Positions 51,819-60,805 are shown, counted from the stretch's first letter. The stretch: 64,000 bases of DNA from Chitinophaga sp. GbtcB8 (GCF_019091455.1 NZ_JAGXJN010000001.1:434001-498000); one strand, 5' to 3'. A program made the numbers and translations. Notes: generated by a model not told the origin, from the sequence alone.

Positions 51819-52958
51819 ATGTCGGAACATCTGGGTTTAATTGTCTTTTACATTTTTGCTACCGTGGCTGGTATTCAGGTGCTGTATTACCTGATCTTTT
51901 TTTCCCGCGTAGCCTTTTACAAGCGCCATTTTGATCTGGACGAAGCGCCTGACAACCGTTTTTCGGTGATCATTTGCGCCAAGAACGAGGAGCTGAACCT
52001 GCAAAAGAACCTGCCCACGGTGCTGCAACAGCGGTACGACATACACCACAACCCGGAATACGAAGTAATTGTGGTGAACGACAATTCCGAAGACGATACC
52101 AAATACTACCTGCGTTCCATAGAGCCTGGCTACGCCCACTACCGCCACATAGAGCTGAAACAGGCCGCCAAATTTATTCCCGGTAAAAAATATCCCTTAT
52201 CCATAGGTTTAAAAGGTGCGCAGTATGAACATGTGCTGCTGACAGATGCAGACTGCCGCCCGGCCAGCGTGAACTGGCTGCACATTATGAGCCAGGGCTT
52301 CAGCGATGGTAAAGAAATTGTGCTGGGTTATGGTCCTTATGTAAAAAAACCCGGTTTCCTGAATAAAGTGATCCGTTACGAAACTTTTTTCAGCGCACTG
52401 CAATACCTTTCCTTTGCCATGGCCGGTGTGCCTTACATGGGCGTGGGCCGCAACCTGGCGTATAAGAAAGACCTGTTTTTCCGTAATAAAGGTTTTGTGA
52501 ACCACCAGCACCTGGCTTCCGGCGATGATGACCTGTTTGTGAACACCGCAGCCAACAGTCAGAACGTAGCCGTGGTTATTGATAAACAAGCATTCACCTA
52601 CTCAGAGCCTAAAGACAACTGGAGCCGCTGGTTCCGGCAAAAAACCAGGCATATGTCTACCGGTAAACATTACCGCTTTGGGCATAAGCTGCTGCTGGGC
52701 ATGTTTTCCTTAAGCCATTTCTTCTTTTATCCTGCATTCATCGTAAGCCTGTTCTACTGGCCGCTGATGTATTATGTACTGGCCATTTTCGGCGCTAAGC
52801 TGCTCATACAATCCATTATCTTTTTCTTTGCCCTGCGCAAGCTGGATGAGGCTGACCTGTTCAAACTCTCCTGGTTCATGGATATCTTTATGTGCCTGTA
52901 TTACATTATCTTCACACCCTCTTTATTTTTTAAGTCTAAGTCAAAGAACAAATGGTAG
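51819..52958 (+). CDS. Membrane-bound family 2 glycosyltransferase
   Basis: A 379-residue protein. An N-terminal helix (about 5-30) is followed by a GT-A domain with FSVIICAKNEE, VVNDNSEDDT, the DxD-type LLTDADCRP and an acceptor-site ASGDDDLFV, then a QxxRH element (RQKTRHMSTG) and two to three C-terminal helices. It resembles processive or lipid-linked sugar transferases of cell-surface glycan synthesis. Donor and acceptor are unknown. rsmG follows 61 nt downstream. Confidence 0.9.
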   Translation: MSEHLGLIVFYIFATVAGIQVLYYLIFFSRVAFYKRHFDLDEAPDNRFSVIICAKNEELNLQKNLPTVLQQRYDIHHNPEYEVIVVNDNSEDDTKYYLRSIEPGYAHYRHIELKQAAKFIPGKKYPLSIGLKGAQYEHVLLTDADCRPASVNWLHIMSQGFSDGKEIVLGYGPYVKKPGFLNKVIRYETFFSALQYLSFAMAGVPYMGVGRNLAYKKDLFFRNKGFVNHQHLASGDDDLFVNTAANSQNVAVVIDKQAFTYSEPKDNWSRWFRQKTRHMSTGKHYRFGHKLLLGMFSLSHFFFYPAFIVSLFYWPLMYYVLAIFGAKLLIQSIIFFFALRKLDEADLFKLSWFMDIFMCLYYIIFTPSLFFKSKSKNKW

Positions 52959-52970
52959 TACAAGCTGCCC

Positions 52971-53012
52971 AGCAAAGTAGCTGATAGCTTGTAAACAGCT
53001 ACCAGCCGGCAG
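52971..53012. repeat. Heptad intergenic repeat, GTTAGCA-like family
   Basis: Six 7-nt words, best read on the minus strand as GCTGGTA/GCTGTTT-like, fill the gap between the glycosyltransferase and rsmG. They are degenerate but in phase, and related to 1639-1666. Confidence 0.45.
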
Positions 53013-53019
53013 TTTTATC

Positions 53020-53667
53020 ATGGACATTATCCTGCAATATTTTTCCGACTTCACGCCTTTGCAGCTGCAGCAGCTGACTGCACTGGATGCCGTGTACCGG
53101 GAATGGAATGAAAAGATCAACGTAATATCCCGTAAAGACATTGACAGCCTGTATGAAAAACATGTGCTGCATTCCCTGAGCATTGCCGCTGCCGTAGACA
53201 TACCGGCCGGCACACAGGTGCTGGACCTGGGCACAGGCGGCGGTTTTCCCGGTATTCCGCTGGCAATTTTCTTCCCGGAGGTACAATTTCACCTGGTAGA
53301 TTCCATTGGTAAAAAAATTAAGGTAGTGGAAGCGGTGGTGGAAGCCCTGGAGCTAAAAAATGTAACCACTGCCCATAGCCGGGCAGAAGAGATAAAGAAC
53401 CGCAAATTTGATGTGGTAGTATCCCGCGCAGTAGCCCCGCTGGGCGACCTGTGGCGCTGGAGCAAGCCCCTGCTGAAAAAAGCGCAAAGCGGAAAACAGA
53501 AAACGGAGAGCGATGAAGAAGCTGCCAGCGGCCTTATATGCCTGAAGGGTGGCGACCTTTCCCAGGAAATATCCGAAAGCGGCTGCGCCCCTACCCTGCT
53601 GGATATTTACGACCTATTTCCACTGGAATATTTTATAGAGAAGTATGTGGTGCTGGTGACACGCTAG
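53020..53667 (+). CDS. rsmG: 16S rRNA (guanine527-N7)-methyltransferase RsmG
   Basis: A 215-residue RsmG/GidB enzyme that makes m7G527 in 16S rRNA. The SAM loop is VLDLGTGGGFPGIPLAI and the N-terminal element is REWNEKINVISRKD. Loss of this enzyme is known to give low-level streptomycin resistance in other bacteria. Its last 35 nt overlap the 3' end of the convergent CDF transporter gene. Confidence 0.95.
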   Translation: MDIILQYFSDFTPLQLQQLTALDAVYREWNEKINVISRKDIDSLYEKHVLHSLSIAAAVDIPAGTQVLDLGTGGGFPGIPLAIFFPEVQFHLVDSIGKKIKVVEAVVEALELKNVTTAHSRAEEIKNRKFDVVVSRAVAPLGDLWRWSKPLLKKAQSGKQKTESDEEAASGLICLKGGDLSQEISESGCAPTLLDIYDLFPLEYFIEKYVVLVTR

Positions 53668-54550
53668 TTTCCAGCGTAATGTGCTGAATGCCCAGGTGTT
53701 CCAGCTCATGACACAGCGTTTTCTTCAGCCCGTCCACCTGCTCCATATTTAATTGTGCGGCCACCACCAGCTGGGCGGTAAGCGCATTTTCCGTGGTGCT
53801 CATGGCCCAGATATGAATATGGTAAATGTCTTTTACGCCGGGTATTTTCAGCGCTATCTTTTTTACCTCCTCCAGCTCAATTCCCTGTGGCACCCCATCT
53901 AAAGAAAGGCGCAGGCTGCTTTTAAGCAGGCCCCAGGTGCTGTAAACAATTACAATTATGATCACCAGGCTTACCACCGGATCCACCCAATACCAGCTGG
54001 TATATATTATAATGATGCCTGCCACTACCGTACCCAGGGAAACCATGGCATCTGCCAGCAGGTGCAGGTAAGCGCCTTTTACATTCAGGTCTTTTTCCTT
54101 ATCCTTCATAAACAGGAGGGCCGATGCGGCATTCACCACAATGCCAATACCCGCTACAATGGCCATCATACCGCCGGGCACCGGTTCCGGGTGGGTAAAA
54201 CGGCGCACTGCCTCCCACCCGATGGCGCCTACTGCCACCAGTAAAATAAGCGCATTGAACAGGGATACCAGGATGGTGCTTTTGCGGTAGCCATAGGTAT
54301 ACTGCTGGCTGGACCTCACTTTTGCCAGGCGAAAAGCCACCAGCGAAAGGGCCAGGCTGGCCACATCGCTCAGGTTATGGCCGGCGTCAGATATAAGGGC
54401 CAGGGAATCAGTGATAAAACCGGCTGCAAATTCTATGACCACAAAGGCCAGGTTGAGGACAATACCCCAGATAAATGCCCGGTTCAGATGGCCATTAGTT
54501 ACGGGTAATGCATGCGTATGTGCGTGGGAGTGTGCATGATCGTGCGACAT
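53633..54550 (-). CDS. Cation diffusion facilitator (CzcD/ZitB-like zinc exporter)
   Basis: A 305-residue inner-membrane metal/proton antiporter. The His-rich N-terminus (MSHDHAHSHAHTHALP) is followed by six helices with the transport-site pairs HNLSD in TM2 (ISDAGHNLSD) and HLLADA in TM5, a His/Asp arrangement typical of Zn/Cd carriers, and a cytosolic ferredoxin-like C-terminal domain. Divergent from a sigma factor gene. A TAAATTTA box (54554-54561) sits 3 nt from the ATG. Confidence 0.93.
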   Translation of the reverse strand: MSHDHAHSHAHTHALPVTNGHLNRAFIWGIVLNLAFVVIEFAAGFITDSLALISDAGHNLSDVASLALSLVAFRLAKVRSSQQYTYGYRKSTILVSLFNALILLVAVGAIGWEAVRRFTHPEPVPGGMMAIVAGIGIVVNAASALLFMKDKEKDLNVKGAYLHLLADAMVSLGTVVAGIIIIYTSWYWVDPVVSLVIIIVIVYSTWGLLKSSLRLSLDGVPQGIELEEVKKIALKIPGVKDIYHIHIWAMSTTENALTAQLVVAAQLNMEQVDGLKKTLCHELEHLGIQHITLETSVSPAPHTSL

Positions 54551-54757
54551 GACGTAAATTTAGGAAAGTTTGCTTTTGAGCTTTGGAATGAAAATGAAAC
54601 ACTTGTGCAAATTCCGGGCGGTTTTGTCCCTCCGGCAGCCGGATGGTCGTCATTACACCTTGAAATAGTAAACTTTTTTTTCAAACAGGTAAAATATCCC
54701 GTTAGCTGCTTCGTCATCCTAATTAAGATGAAAGAGTTGCTCCTTACAAAAACATCT

Positions 54758-55315
54758 ATGGCCATAGAACAAAATGAACGTATACAAGAAACCGTTCAGA
54801 AGGAGCGTAAGCGTTTGCTGAATTTTATCCGGCAGCGGGTAAATAATGTGGCGGATGCGGAGGATATTTTACAGGATGTTTTTTACCAGTTCACCGAATA
54901 TTTACGCTTAGGCAGCCAGATTGATTCCATTACCGGCTGGCTGTTTGCAGTAACCCGGAACAAGATCACGGACTGGTTCCGTAAAAAACGGGAAACACCC
55001 TTCTCCGACAACACGCTGGAATATGATGGGGAGGAGACCTTGTTCCTTTCTGAAATACTGCCGGATCCCTCGTCCAAAACGGATACGCCTATGCTCCGCA
55101 AAATGCTGGCAGAAACCATCATGGAAGCCATAGAAGAATTACCGGCTGAACAACGTACCGTGTTCCTGCAACATGAGGTAGAGGGAAAATCATTTAAGGA
55201 AATGGCTGCAGAAACAGGATTATCCATTAACACGCTGCTATCGCGCAAACGTTATGCAGTGCTGTATTTGCGGGAACAGCTGGCAGAGCTGTACCAGGAG
55301 TTATCAAACAATTAA
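54758..55315 (+). CDS. RNA polymerase sigma factor, sigma-70/ECF type
   Basis: About 185 residues. Region 2 contains VNNVADAEDILQDVFYQF and ITGWLFAVTRNKITDWFRKK; region 4 contains IEELPAEQRTVFLQHEVEGKSFKEMAAETGLSINTLLSRKRYAVLYLREQL-like elements. The frame is open to 54512 without family similarity; ATGs at 54728 and 54758 are plausible, and the latter is chosen because conserved ECF sequence begins soon after it. No classical anti-sigma gene is adjacent. A small membrane protein follows after 23 nt and a CDF exporter is divergent. Confidence 0.88.
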   Translation: MAIEQNERIQETVQKERKRLLNFIRQRVNNVADAEDILQDVFYQFTEYLRLGSQIDSITGWLFAVTRNKITDWFRKKRETPFSDNTLEYDGEETLFLSEILPDPSSKTDTPMLRKMLAETIMEAIEELPAEQRTVFLQHEVEGKSFKEMAAETGLSINTLLSRKRYAVLYLREQLAELYQELSNN

Positions 55316-55338
55316 TCACACACAAACGCATTGATATC

Positions 55339-55746
55339 ATGAGACGTAAACCAGGATTGGGGGTTTTGAAATTTATTTTGCTGGGTGCCTTGTTCATGAC
55401 CGTAATAGGTTTTGTAACTATGACCCTGTGGAACTGTCTTATACCCGACCTTTTTCATGGACCGGTGATCACCTTCTGGCAATCACTAGGCTTATTATTA
55501 CTGGGTAAGCTGCTGTTCGGCTGGCATGGCCATGGCGGCCCCGCCCCCTGGAAAGGCCGCTGGCGCGAGAAAATGCGTCAACGCATGGAATCCATGACAC
55601 CGGAAGAAAGAGAACGCCTGCGGGCCCGTTGCGGACGCTTTAGCGGCGGCGGCAGGTTCTGGGATGAACGCAGGGAGTTCTGGGATGAGCGGAGGGACAG
55701 ACCGGAAACTACTCCTCCCCCGCCACCGCCCCCGCCTGCGGAATAA
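55339..55746 (+). CDS. Small membrane protein with charged and proline-rich tail
   Basis: A 135-residue protein with two hydrophobic helices (about 9-32 and 43-60), an Arg/Glu-rich segment with MTPEERERLRARCG similar in style to Spy/CpxP-type repeats, a duplicated FWDERR, and a terminal run of eight prolines. It starts 23 nt after the sigma factor stop, so it is cotranscribed. It might act as the membrane partner or stress sensor for the sigma factor, but that is only inference from position. Not recognised as a named family. Confidence 0.7.
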   Translation: MRRKPGLGVLKFILLGALFMTVIGFVTMTLWNCLIPDLFHGPVITFWQSLGLLLLGKLLFGWHGHGGPAPWKGRWREKMRQRMESMTPEERERLRARCGRFSGGGRFWDERREFWDERRDRPETTPPPPPPPPAE

Positions 55747-55827
55747 TTGCTAATGTGCTGACAGGTAATGTGCCGGGGAGAAATAATTATAAATTCAGGA
55801 TGTTTTCTATCATAAAAACAAAATCCT

Positions 55828-56073
55828 ATGCTACACGCCATTGCTAACTATAAAACAGATACTATGATAGGTATCTTCAAAACCAATATAGCAACACCAG
55901 CAGAAAGACAGCACATGATCCGGGTTATTCACGCCCACTTTGATGTAGACACCTGCTACGTGGATATTGAAGACTGCGACAAAGTGTTACGTATTACAGA
56001 TATGAAGGTAGATGAATACACCATGATGGCTTTTGTACGCCAGCAGGGTTTCCTGTGCGAAATACTGGAATAA
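55828..56073 (+). CDS. Small HMA-fold-like protein without CxxC
   Basis: An 81-residue protein. The predicted order beta-alpha-beta-beta-alpha-beta (IGIFKTNI, PAERQHMIRVIHAHF, TCYVDIEDCDKVLRIT, EYTMMAFVRQQGFLCEIL) matches the ferredoxin-like fold of heavy-metal-associated domains, but the CxxC metal site is missing. An alternative ATG at 55864 would start exactly at the first strand. It lies downstream of the sigma factor pair; whether it is in the same transcript is not clear. Confidence 0.7.
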   Translation: MLHAIANYKTDTMIGIFKTNIATPAERQHMIRVIHAHFDVDTCYVDIEDCDKVLRITDMKVDEYTMMAFVRQQGFLCEILE

Positions 56074-56112
56074 GTAGGCCGCAACCCGGAAAAATTTTGT
56101 TAACTTCTCTTC

Positions 56113-56673
56113 ATGAAAGTTCCCCAAAAACCATTGTTATGGTTCCATAAATATGCATTCATTGCATGCATATTATCAGCAGGTTTATTATTCTCTTTTA
56201 CTGCTGCTGCCCAGGAGTTTCCCAAAGGCTGGGTGTTTCCGCTGGAGTTGGGACAAGGTAGCGTAACCACCTTTCACAACTCACCGGACCTGTATTTGGG
56301 AAGCTTAACTTTTATGCCGCAGTACACGCTTATTAAAAGCCGGTTACGTATAGGCGCTGCAGCAGCCGGCGCCTATACCAACAAACGCGTGTATGGCCTG
56401 GCAGGCCCGCACCTGGCGCTGATGCTGACAGATAAACCCAAAGTATTATCCAGCACTGTACTGAATATACAATTAACGGCGGAACATTTGTGGGGCACCA
56501 AAGAGCAGCGCTTAGCCGGTGGCGGCCTCACCGCAGAAGTAGGACAATTAGCCACCTTCTCTTTAAAAGCATTACGGGATTATCATTTAGATACCTGGTG
56601 GCTGCAGGCCGCTATTGGCATAAACCTGTTCATGAAAAAACCTCCGGAAAACCCGTTTGATTCCGTTCCCTGA
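56113..56673 (+). CDS. Secreted protein of unknown function, possible outer membrane barrel
   Basis: A 186-residue protein. The signal peptide ends TAAAQ (about residue 34, preceded by a long n-region). The mature part alternates short amphipathic strands (YLGSLTFMPQYTLIKSRLRIGAAAAG) and ends in a hydrophobic strand, suggesting a small beta-barrel or lipocalin-like fold. I do not recognise the family. The patatin gene starts 36 nt downstream and may be cotranscribed. Confidence 0.65.
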   Translation: MKVPQKPLLWFHKYAFIACILSAGLLFSFTAAAQEFPKGWVFPLELGQGSVTTFHNSPDLYLGSLTFMPQYTLIKSRLRIGAAAAGAYTNKRVYGLAGPHLALMLTDKPKVLSSTVLNIQLTAEHLWGTKEQRLAGGGLTAEVGQLATFSLKALRDYHLDTWWLQAAIGINLFMKKPPENPFDSVP

Positions 56674-56709
56674 TCTTACACTGGTGTAATACCCTTAAAA
56701 TAATTAGTT

Positions 56710-57711
56710 ATGGCAAAAACAGCTTTAGTAGTCAGTGGCGGCGGTTCCAAGGGAGCGTTTGCCGTAGGCGTGGTCAAGTACCTGGCAGAAAACCGGCCCG
56801 ACATCCAGTTTGATACCCTATGCGGTACCAGTACCGGATCCCTTATTGTACCCATGGCGGCCCTGGGCGAAATTGGCGTACTGGAAACTATTTACACTAC
56901 ACAAACCACTGCGGATGTAGTGATAACCGGTAATATCCTGAACCGTTTTGCACGCGCCAACTCCCTGTATGACGCAGGACCGCTGGCAAGGCAAATAACT
57001 ACCAACTATACGGATGAACGTTTTAAACAGCTGGCCGCTTCCAAAAAAGAAGTATTTCTTACCACGGTATGCCTGCAAACCGGGCGTATCACGTACTTCA
57101 GCAATACGGGCATGCCTATGCTGAATACCAATTACGATGTAGTGAAATTAAACGACGGGCAGGCTTTCCGGGAAGCGGTACTGGCATCCTCCTGCCAGCC
57201 GGTGTTTATGCCACCTATAGAAGTAAGTGCGGTTACGGATAAACCACGGCAGTTTGTAGACGGCGGCTTGCGGGAATATGCACCTATACAGCTGGCTATT
57301 GACAACGGCGCTACAGAAGTGTATGCAATACTGCTTACACCTGAAACAGCAGCAACCAGCAACGAACGTTTTACCAGCACCTTCAACATCCTGGAATCAA
57401 CCATCAGCTGGTTCACAAATGATGTGGCGGTGAATGATGTGCAGGTACCTTTTCTGTATAACCGTGCGTTACAATACATTGATGCCGTAAAGAAAAAGAT
57501 GCTGGATGCCGGCGTAAAACAAGCGGATATTGACAAATTCTTTGATGTACCGGGCGCTAATCCATTCCTGGGAAAAAAGGAGCTCACCATTCACATCATT
57601 CGCCCGGATGCACCGCTGGGCGGGGGATCGGGCGGATTAACATTTGATCCTGCAGAGATGAAAGGCATGATGGCAAAGGGCATGGAAGTAGCGGAAAGAC
57701 TATTTAGCTAA
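56710..57711 (+). CDS. Patatin-like phospholipase
   Basis: A 333-residue serine hydrolase of the patatin family. The oxyanion-hole motif GGGSKG is at 10-15, the nucleophile elbow GTSTG puts Ser41 in place, and the DGG motif puts the dyad partner at Asp184. There is no signal peptide, so it is probably cytosolic and acts on phospholipids or lysophospholipids. C-terminal 60 residues are lineage-specific. Confidence 0.9.
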   Translation: MAKTALVVSGGGSKGAFAVGVVKYLAENRPDIQFDTLCGTSTGSLIVPMAALGEIGVLETIYTTQTTADVVITGNILNRFARANSLYDAGPLARQITTNYTDERFKQLAASKKEVFLTTVCLQTGRITYFSNTGMPMLNTNYDVVKLNDGQAFREAVLASSCQPVFMPPIEVSAVTDKPRQFVDGGLREYAPIQLAIDNGATEVYAILLTPETAATSNERFTSTFNILESTISWFTNDVAVNDVQVPFLYNRALQYIDAVKKKMLDAGVKQADIDKFFDVPGANPFLGKKELTIHIIRPDAPLGGGSGGLTFDPAEMKGMMAKGMEVAERLFS

Positions 57712-57724
57712 GATGCCTGTTTAA

Positions 57725-57860
57725 AAAGAATGTAAAATGGGAATGCAGTGGTCTGTTGCATTCCCCTTTTACATTTATCTCGTTCATAAAGTCTTTTCAA
57801 TAGTCTCTATGAACCTCCTTCGTCGGTTGGAAATTTTACATTTATGATTTTACATTCTTT
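57725..57860. repeat. Compound inverted-repeat element, ATTTTAC heptad family
   Basis: It has three nested features. A 19-bp hairpin at 57729-57775 has one mismatch. A weaker hairpin lies at 57784-57814. Outer arms 57725-57738 and 57847-57860 are perfectly complementary over 14 nt. The 3' arm is in 7-nt words (ATTTTAC, ATTTATG). It sits between the convergent patatin and M1 peptidase genes and can serve as terminator for both. Confidence 0.75.
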
Positions 57861-57865
57861 GGTGT

Positions 57866-59731
57866 TTACCGCACCTTTGCTGCATTATTGCTCCGGTCAA
57901 TATCCGCCATTCTCTCTGAAGGATCAATTTCCAGCAGCTCAATATTTTTCATGGGCATATCCAATGTTACTTCATAGGTAGGATTTGTCCATGCCCACCA
58001 TTCATGTGTAACGCGGGGCGTAACATCTTCCTGCGGTTTTTCACCAAACATCAGTGACAAAGGAATGTAGTGTAATTGTTTTTTGCCATCGCGGGTGGTC
58101 ACTTCCAGGTCTATGGGCATAGGCAGATCCCCTACCCGGCGCAGGCGCACTACTGCCTTGCCATTGTACTCATACACACTGTCAATACCATAATCAATAT
58201 GTTTGGTGGTATTTACAAACAGCATGCGGTACCAGTCCAGCTGCAGGCCACTTACCTTTTCCATTACACGGATAAAATCATTTGCATTCGGATGTTTGAA
58301 ACGCCAGTCCCAGTAATAACGTAACAGGCCTTTATCGCGGTTCTGCGCACCGATAATATATCCCAGCTGCTCCAGGAACACGGCGCCTTTTGCATAAGCA
58401 GTAATGCTGTAAGCAGCATTGGTATTATAAAAATCTGAGTGGGTGCTCATCGGTTCTTCCAGCCCGCTCCTTACCAGGCTAAAGTAACCGTTATAAGAGC
58501 TGGTATGCGGGCTTGGCGTTTTTGTGGAATCCAATGTGTGATACACGACGTTATCTTCTGCAAAAGAGGTGAAACCTTCATCCATCCAGGGGTACAGGCT
58601 TTCATTAGTGCCCAGCATCATCTGGTACCAGGTATGCATCCATTCATGCATGGCTAAACCATAGAGGCCATTCAGCTTCCCGTTACCTAAAATGAGCGTG
58701 CCCATAGGGTATTCCATACCACCATCACCCCCTTGTATAAACGAATATTGTTTGTAGGGATAAGGGCCGTAATGCGCCTTGATCCATGCATAGGCAGCAG
58801 GTATCATTTTGGCAAATGCGGGCCAGGTTTCGCGCGTGGTATCATTTTCCAGGTAAAAGAAATGCGCAGTAAAACCATCCACCTGTTGGGTGATGTGCTT
58901 ATACGCGGTATCAGCGGCCCACATAAAGTCATGCACATTGGGCGCTATAAAATGCCAGGTAAGCGTATTGCCTGCCGGGCGGGTTACCTTTACGCCAGGT
59001 GTTTCATAACCATAACCGATCTGGTTGGGGTTCTGCAAATAACCGGTGCCACCCAGCACATATCTTTTATCAATGGTGATCTTCACATCATAATCGCCCC
59101 ATACACCATAGAACTCGCGGGCTACATAAAAAGTGGGATGCCATCCTTCATAATCGTACTCGCACATTTTAGGATACCATTGCGACATGGAATAATCCAC
59201 TCCCTCTGCATTATTGCGGCCGCTGCGGCGGATCTGTACCGGTACCTGACCTTCAAAATCCATGTCAAATACGGCTTTGCTGTGCGGCAGAATGGGTTTA
59301 TCCAGCATTACTTCCAGGATGGTTTCCACCTGTTTGGTTTGCTGGGCGCGGCCATCGCGTTTTAAAGACAATACTTTCTGATAGCCGATCTCGTTTGGTT
59401 TTAGGTGCTCAATACGGTCGCGCACACGGGCATCCCAGTCCTGCTTGCCATTGGGGAGAATGGTCTTACCCAGCTCACGGCTGCGTACATCCATCATGCT
59501 GTTAGGCTGAAACGCGTTCCAGTACAGATGATAGAACACTTTATACAAGGTGTCCGGAGAGTTGTTGGTATATTCTAATTTCTGTTTGCCGGTAAAACGG
59601 TTGGTCTGCACATCCATCTTCACATCCATTGTATACTTTACCCGCTGCTGCCAGCGGCTGGGCTGTGCCTGTAATGTAGCTGTTGCGGATAGTAATAACA
59701 ACAGGGCTGCTCCTGCGAAAGTTTGCTTCAT
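57866..59731 (-). CDS. M1-family metallopeptidase, secreted
   Basis: A 621-residue aminopeptidase N-like enzyme. The signal peptide ends TLQAQ. The N-terminal beta-saddle is followed by a gluzincin domain with GGMEYP in the exopeptidase-loop position and the zinc signature HEWMH (362-366) plus Glu385, the expected x18 spacing. Members of this short M1 form lack the long C-terminal helical domain. It removes N-terminal residues from peptides in the periplasm or outside. Monocistronic. Confidence 0.93.
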   Translation of the reverse strand: MKQTFAGAALLLLLSATATLQAQPSRWQQRVKYTMDVKMDVQTNRFTGKQKLEYTNNSPDTLYKVFYHLYWNAFQPNSMMDVRSRELGKTILPNGKQDWDARVRDRIEHLKPNEIGYQKVLSLKRDGRAQQTKQVETILEVMLDKPILPHSKAVFDMDFEGQVPVQIRRSGRNNAEGVDYSMSQWYPKMCEYDYEGWHPTFYVAREFYGVWGDYDVKITIDKRYVLGGTGYLQNPNQIGYGYETPGVKVTRPAGNTLTWHFIAPNVHDFMWAADTAYKHITQQVDGFTAHFFYLENDTTRETWPAFAKMIPAAYAWIKAHYGPYPYKQYSFIQGGDGGMEYPMGTLILGNGKLNGLYGLAMHEWMHTWYQMMLGTNESLYPWMDEGFTSFAEDNVVYHTLDSTKTPSPHTSSYNGYFSLVRSGLEEPMSTHSDFYNTNAAYSITAYAKGAVFLEQLGYIIGAQNRDKGLLRYYWDWRFKHPNANDFIRVMEKVSGLQLDWYRMLFVNTTKHIDYGIDSVYEYNGKAVVRLRRVGDLPMPIDLEVTTRDGKKQLHYIPLSLMFGEKPQEDVTPRVTHEWWAWTNPTYEVTLDMPMKNIELLEIDPSERMADIDRSNNAAKVR

Positions 59732-59774
59732 TCCTATGTAAAATTTAAACTGCTAATTTAGGTGTATTTCGTTT

Positions 59775-60440
59775 TTATGCGCCCCCAACTATCACTACTA
59801 TCTCCCCTTTAACCCCTTTTTCTTTGTAATAATCCACTACTTCCTGCAAAGTACCGCGGGTATGCTCTTCAAACATTTTGGTAAGCTCGCGGCATACACA
59901 GCAGTAGCGGGTGGCGCCAAAATATTCAATCAGTTCTTCCAGCGTTTTCACCAGCCGCTGGGGGGATTCATAAAAAACAATGGTACGTTCATCCTGCGCC
60001 AGTTGTGTAAGCAGGGTATGGCGTCCTTTTTTTGGAGGAAGAAAACCTTCAAACGTGAAGCGGTTCATGGGAATGCCGCTGTTCACCAGCGCGGGTACAA
60101 AGGCGGTAGCACCGGGCAGGCACTCTACCGGCACACCGGCGCGGATGCATTCGCGCACCAGTAAAAACCCAGGATCCGATACACCGGGGGTGCCTGCATC
60201 TGTAAGCAGGGCCATGGTTTTACCGGCCTGCAATTGCTGCAGCAGGTGCTGTAATACTTTATGTTCGTTATGCTGATGGTAAGGGGTTACCGGCTTTTGA
60301 ATGTTATAGTGCCGGAGCAGCACACCGGAGGTACGGGTATCTTCTGCCAGTATCAGTTCTACTTCTTCCAGCACTTTAACGGCACGGTAAGTAATATCGG
60401 CCAGGTTACCTATGGGAGAAGGAATGAGGTAGAGCTTCAT
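59775..60440 (-). CDS. rsmI: 16S rRNA (cytidine1402-2'-O)-methyltransferase RsmI
   Basis: A 221-residue protein of the tetrapyrrole methylase-fold family. Signatures are IPSPIGNLADITYRA at the N-terminus, EDTRTSGVLL and LLTDAGTPGVSDPG. It methylates the ribose of C1402 in the decoding centre. Somewhat shorter than E. coli RsmI, lacking much of the C-terminal extension. First of a run of same-strand genes separated by heptad elements. Confidence 0.95.
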   Translation of the reverse strand: MKLYLIPSPIGNLADITYRAVKVLEEVELILAEDTRTSGVLLRHYNIQKPVTPYHQHNEHKVLQHLLQQLQAGKTMALLTDAGTPGVSDPGFLLVRECIRAGVPVECLPGATAFVPALVNSGIPMNRFTFEGFLPPKKGRHTLLTQLAQDERTIVFYESPQRLVKTLEELIEYFGATRYCCVCRELTKMFEEHTRGTLQEVVDYYKEKGVKGEIVVIVGGA

Positions 60441-60445
60441 TAATT

Positions 60446-60530
60446 GCGAATTACGAATTACGAATTACGAATGGGATCAGTGCGAGTTATATAATTCGTA
60501 ATTGATCATTCGTAATTCGTAATTATAATT
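60446..60530. repeat. Heptad inverted-repeat element, GAATTAC family
   Basis: The 5' arm (60446-60474) has three identical GAATTAC words in a row, and the 3' arm (60491-60530) is in the complementary words. It runs from 5 nt beyond the rsmI start codon to 1 nt before the purS stop codon. Confidence 0.88.
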
Positions 60531-60531
60531 A

Positions 60532-60777
60532 TTACTGGATATTTACTTCGTAAGATTCCATTACCTGGTTGGCCAGCAGTTTCTGGCAGGCATTTTCTGC
60601 CAGCTTCTGAGCTTCTTCTTTGGAAGCGGCATCTATTTGGAGGGTAATGTGTTTGCCGATCCTTACATCAGCTACCTGGCCAATACCCAGGTTCTTTAAA
60701 CCGCCCATCACGGCTTTACCCTGGGGGTCCAGCAATTCTTTCAGAGGCATCACATTAATGTGCGCAGTAAAGGTCAT
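60532..60777 (-). CDS. purS: Phosphoribosylformylglycinamidine synthase subunit PurS
   Basis: An 81-residue protein, the length of PurS. The core has PQGKAVMGGLKNLGIGQVADVRIGK-like segments conserved in the family. PurS bridges PurL and PurQ in the fourth step of purine synthesis. purL and purQ are not in the window. It has its own -7 box. Confidence 0.93.
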   Translation of the reverse strand: MTFTAHINVMPLKELLDPQGKAVMGGLKNLGIGQVADVRIGKHITLQIDAASKEEAQKLAENACQKLLANQVMESYEVNIQ

Positions 60778-60797
60778 TGTGCTAAAAATTTTGAGTG

Positions 60798-60805
60798 CAA
60801 ACCTA
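60798..60805 (-). promoter_or_regulatory. -7 box TAGGTTTG for purS
   Basis: Exact TAnnTTTG, 20 nt before the ATG. A heptad element starts on the next base upstream. Confidence 0.5.

Noticed and set aside
54512..54757. N-terminal extension of the sigma factor frame, overlapping the divergent CDF start
   Set aside because: There is no sigma-family similarity before about 54780, and the extension overlaps the promoter region of the divergent gene.
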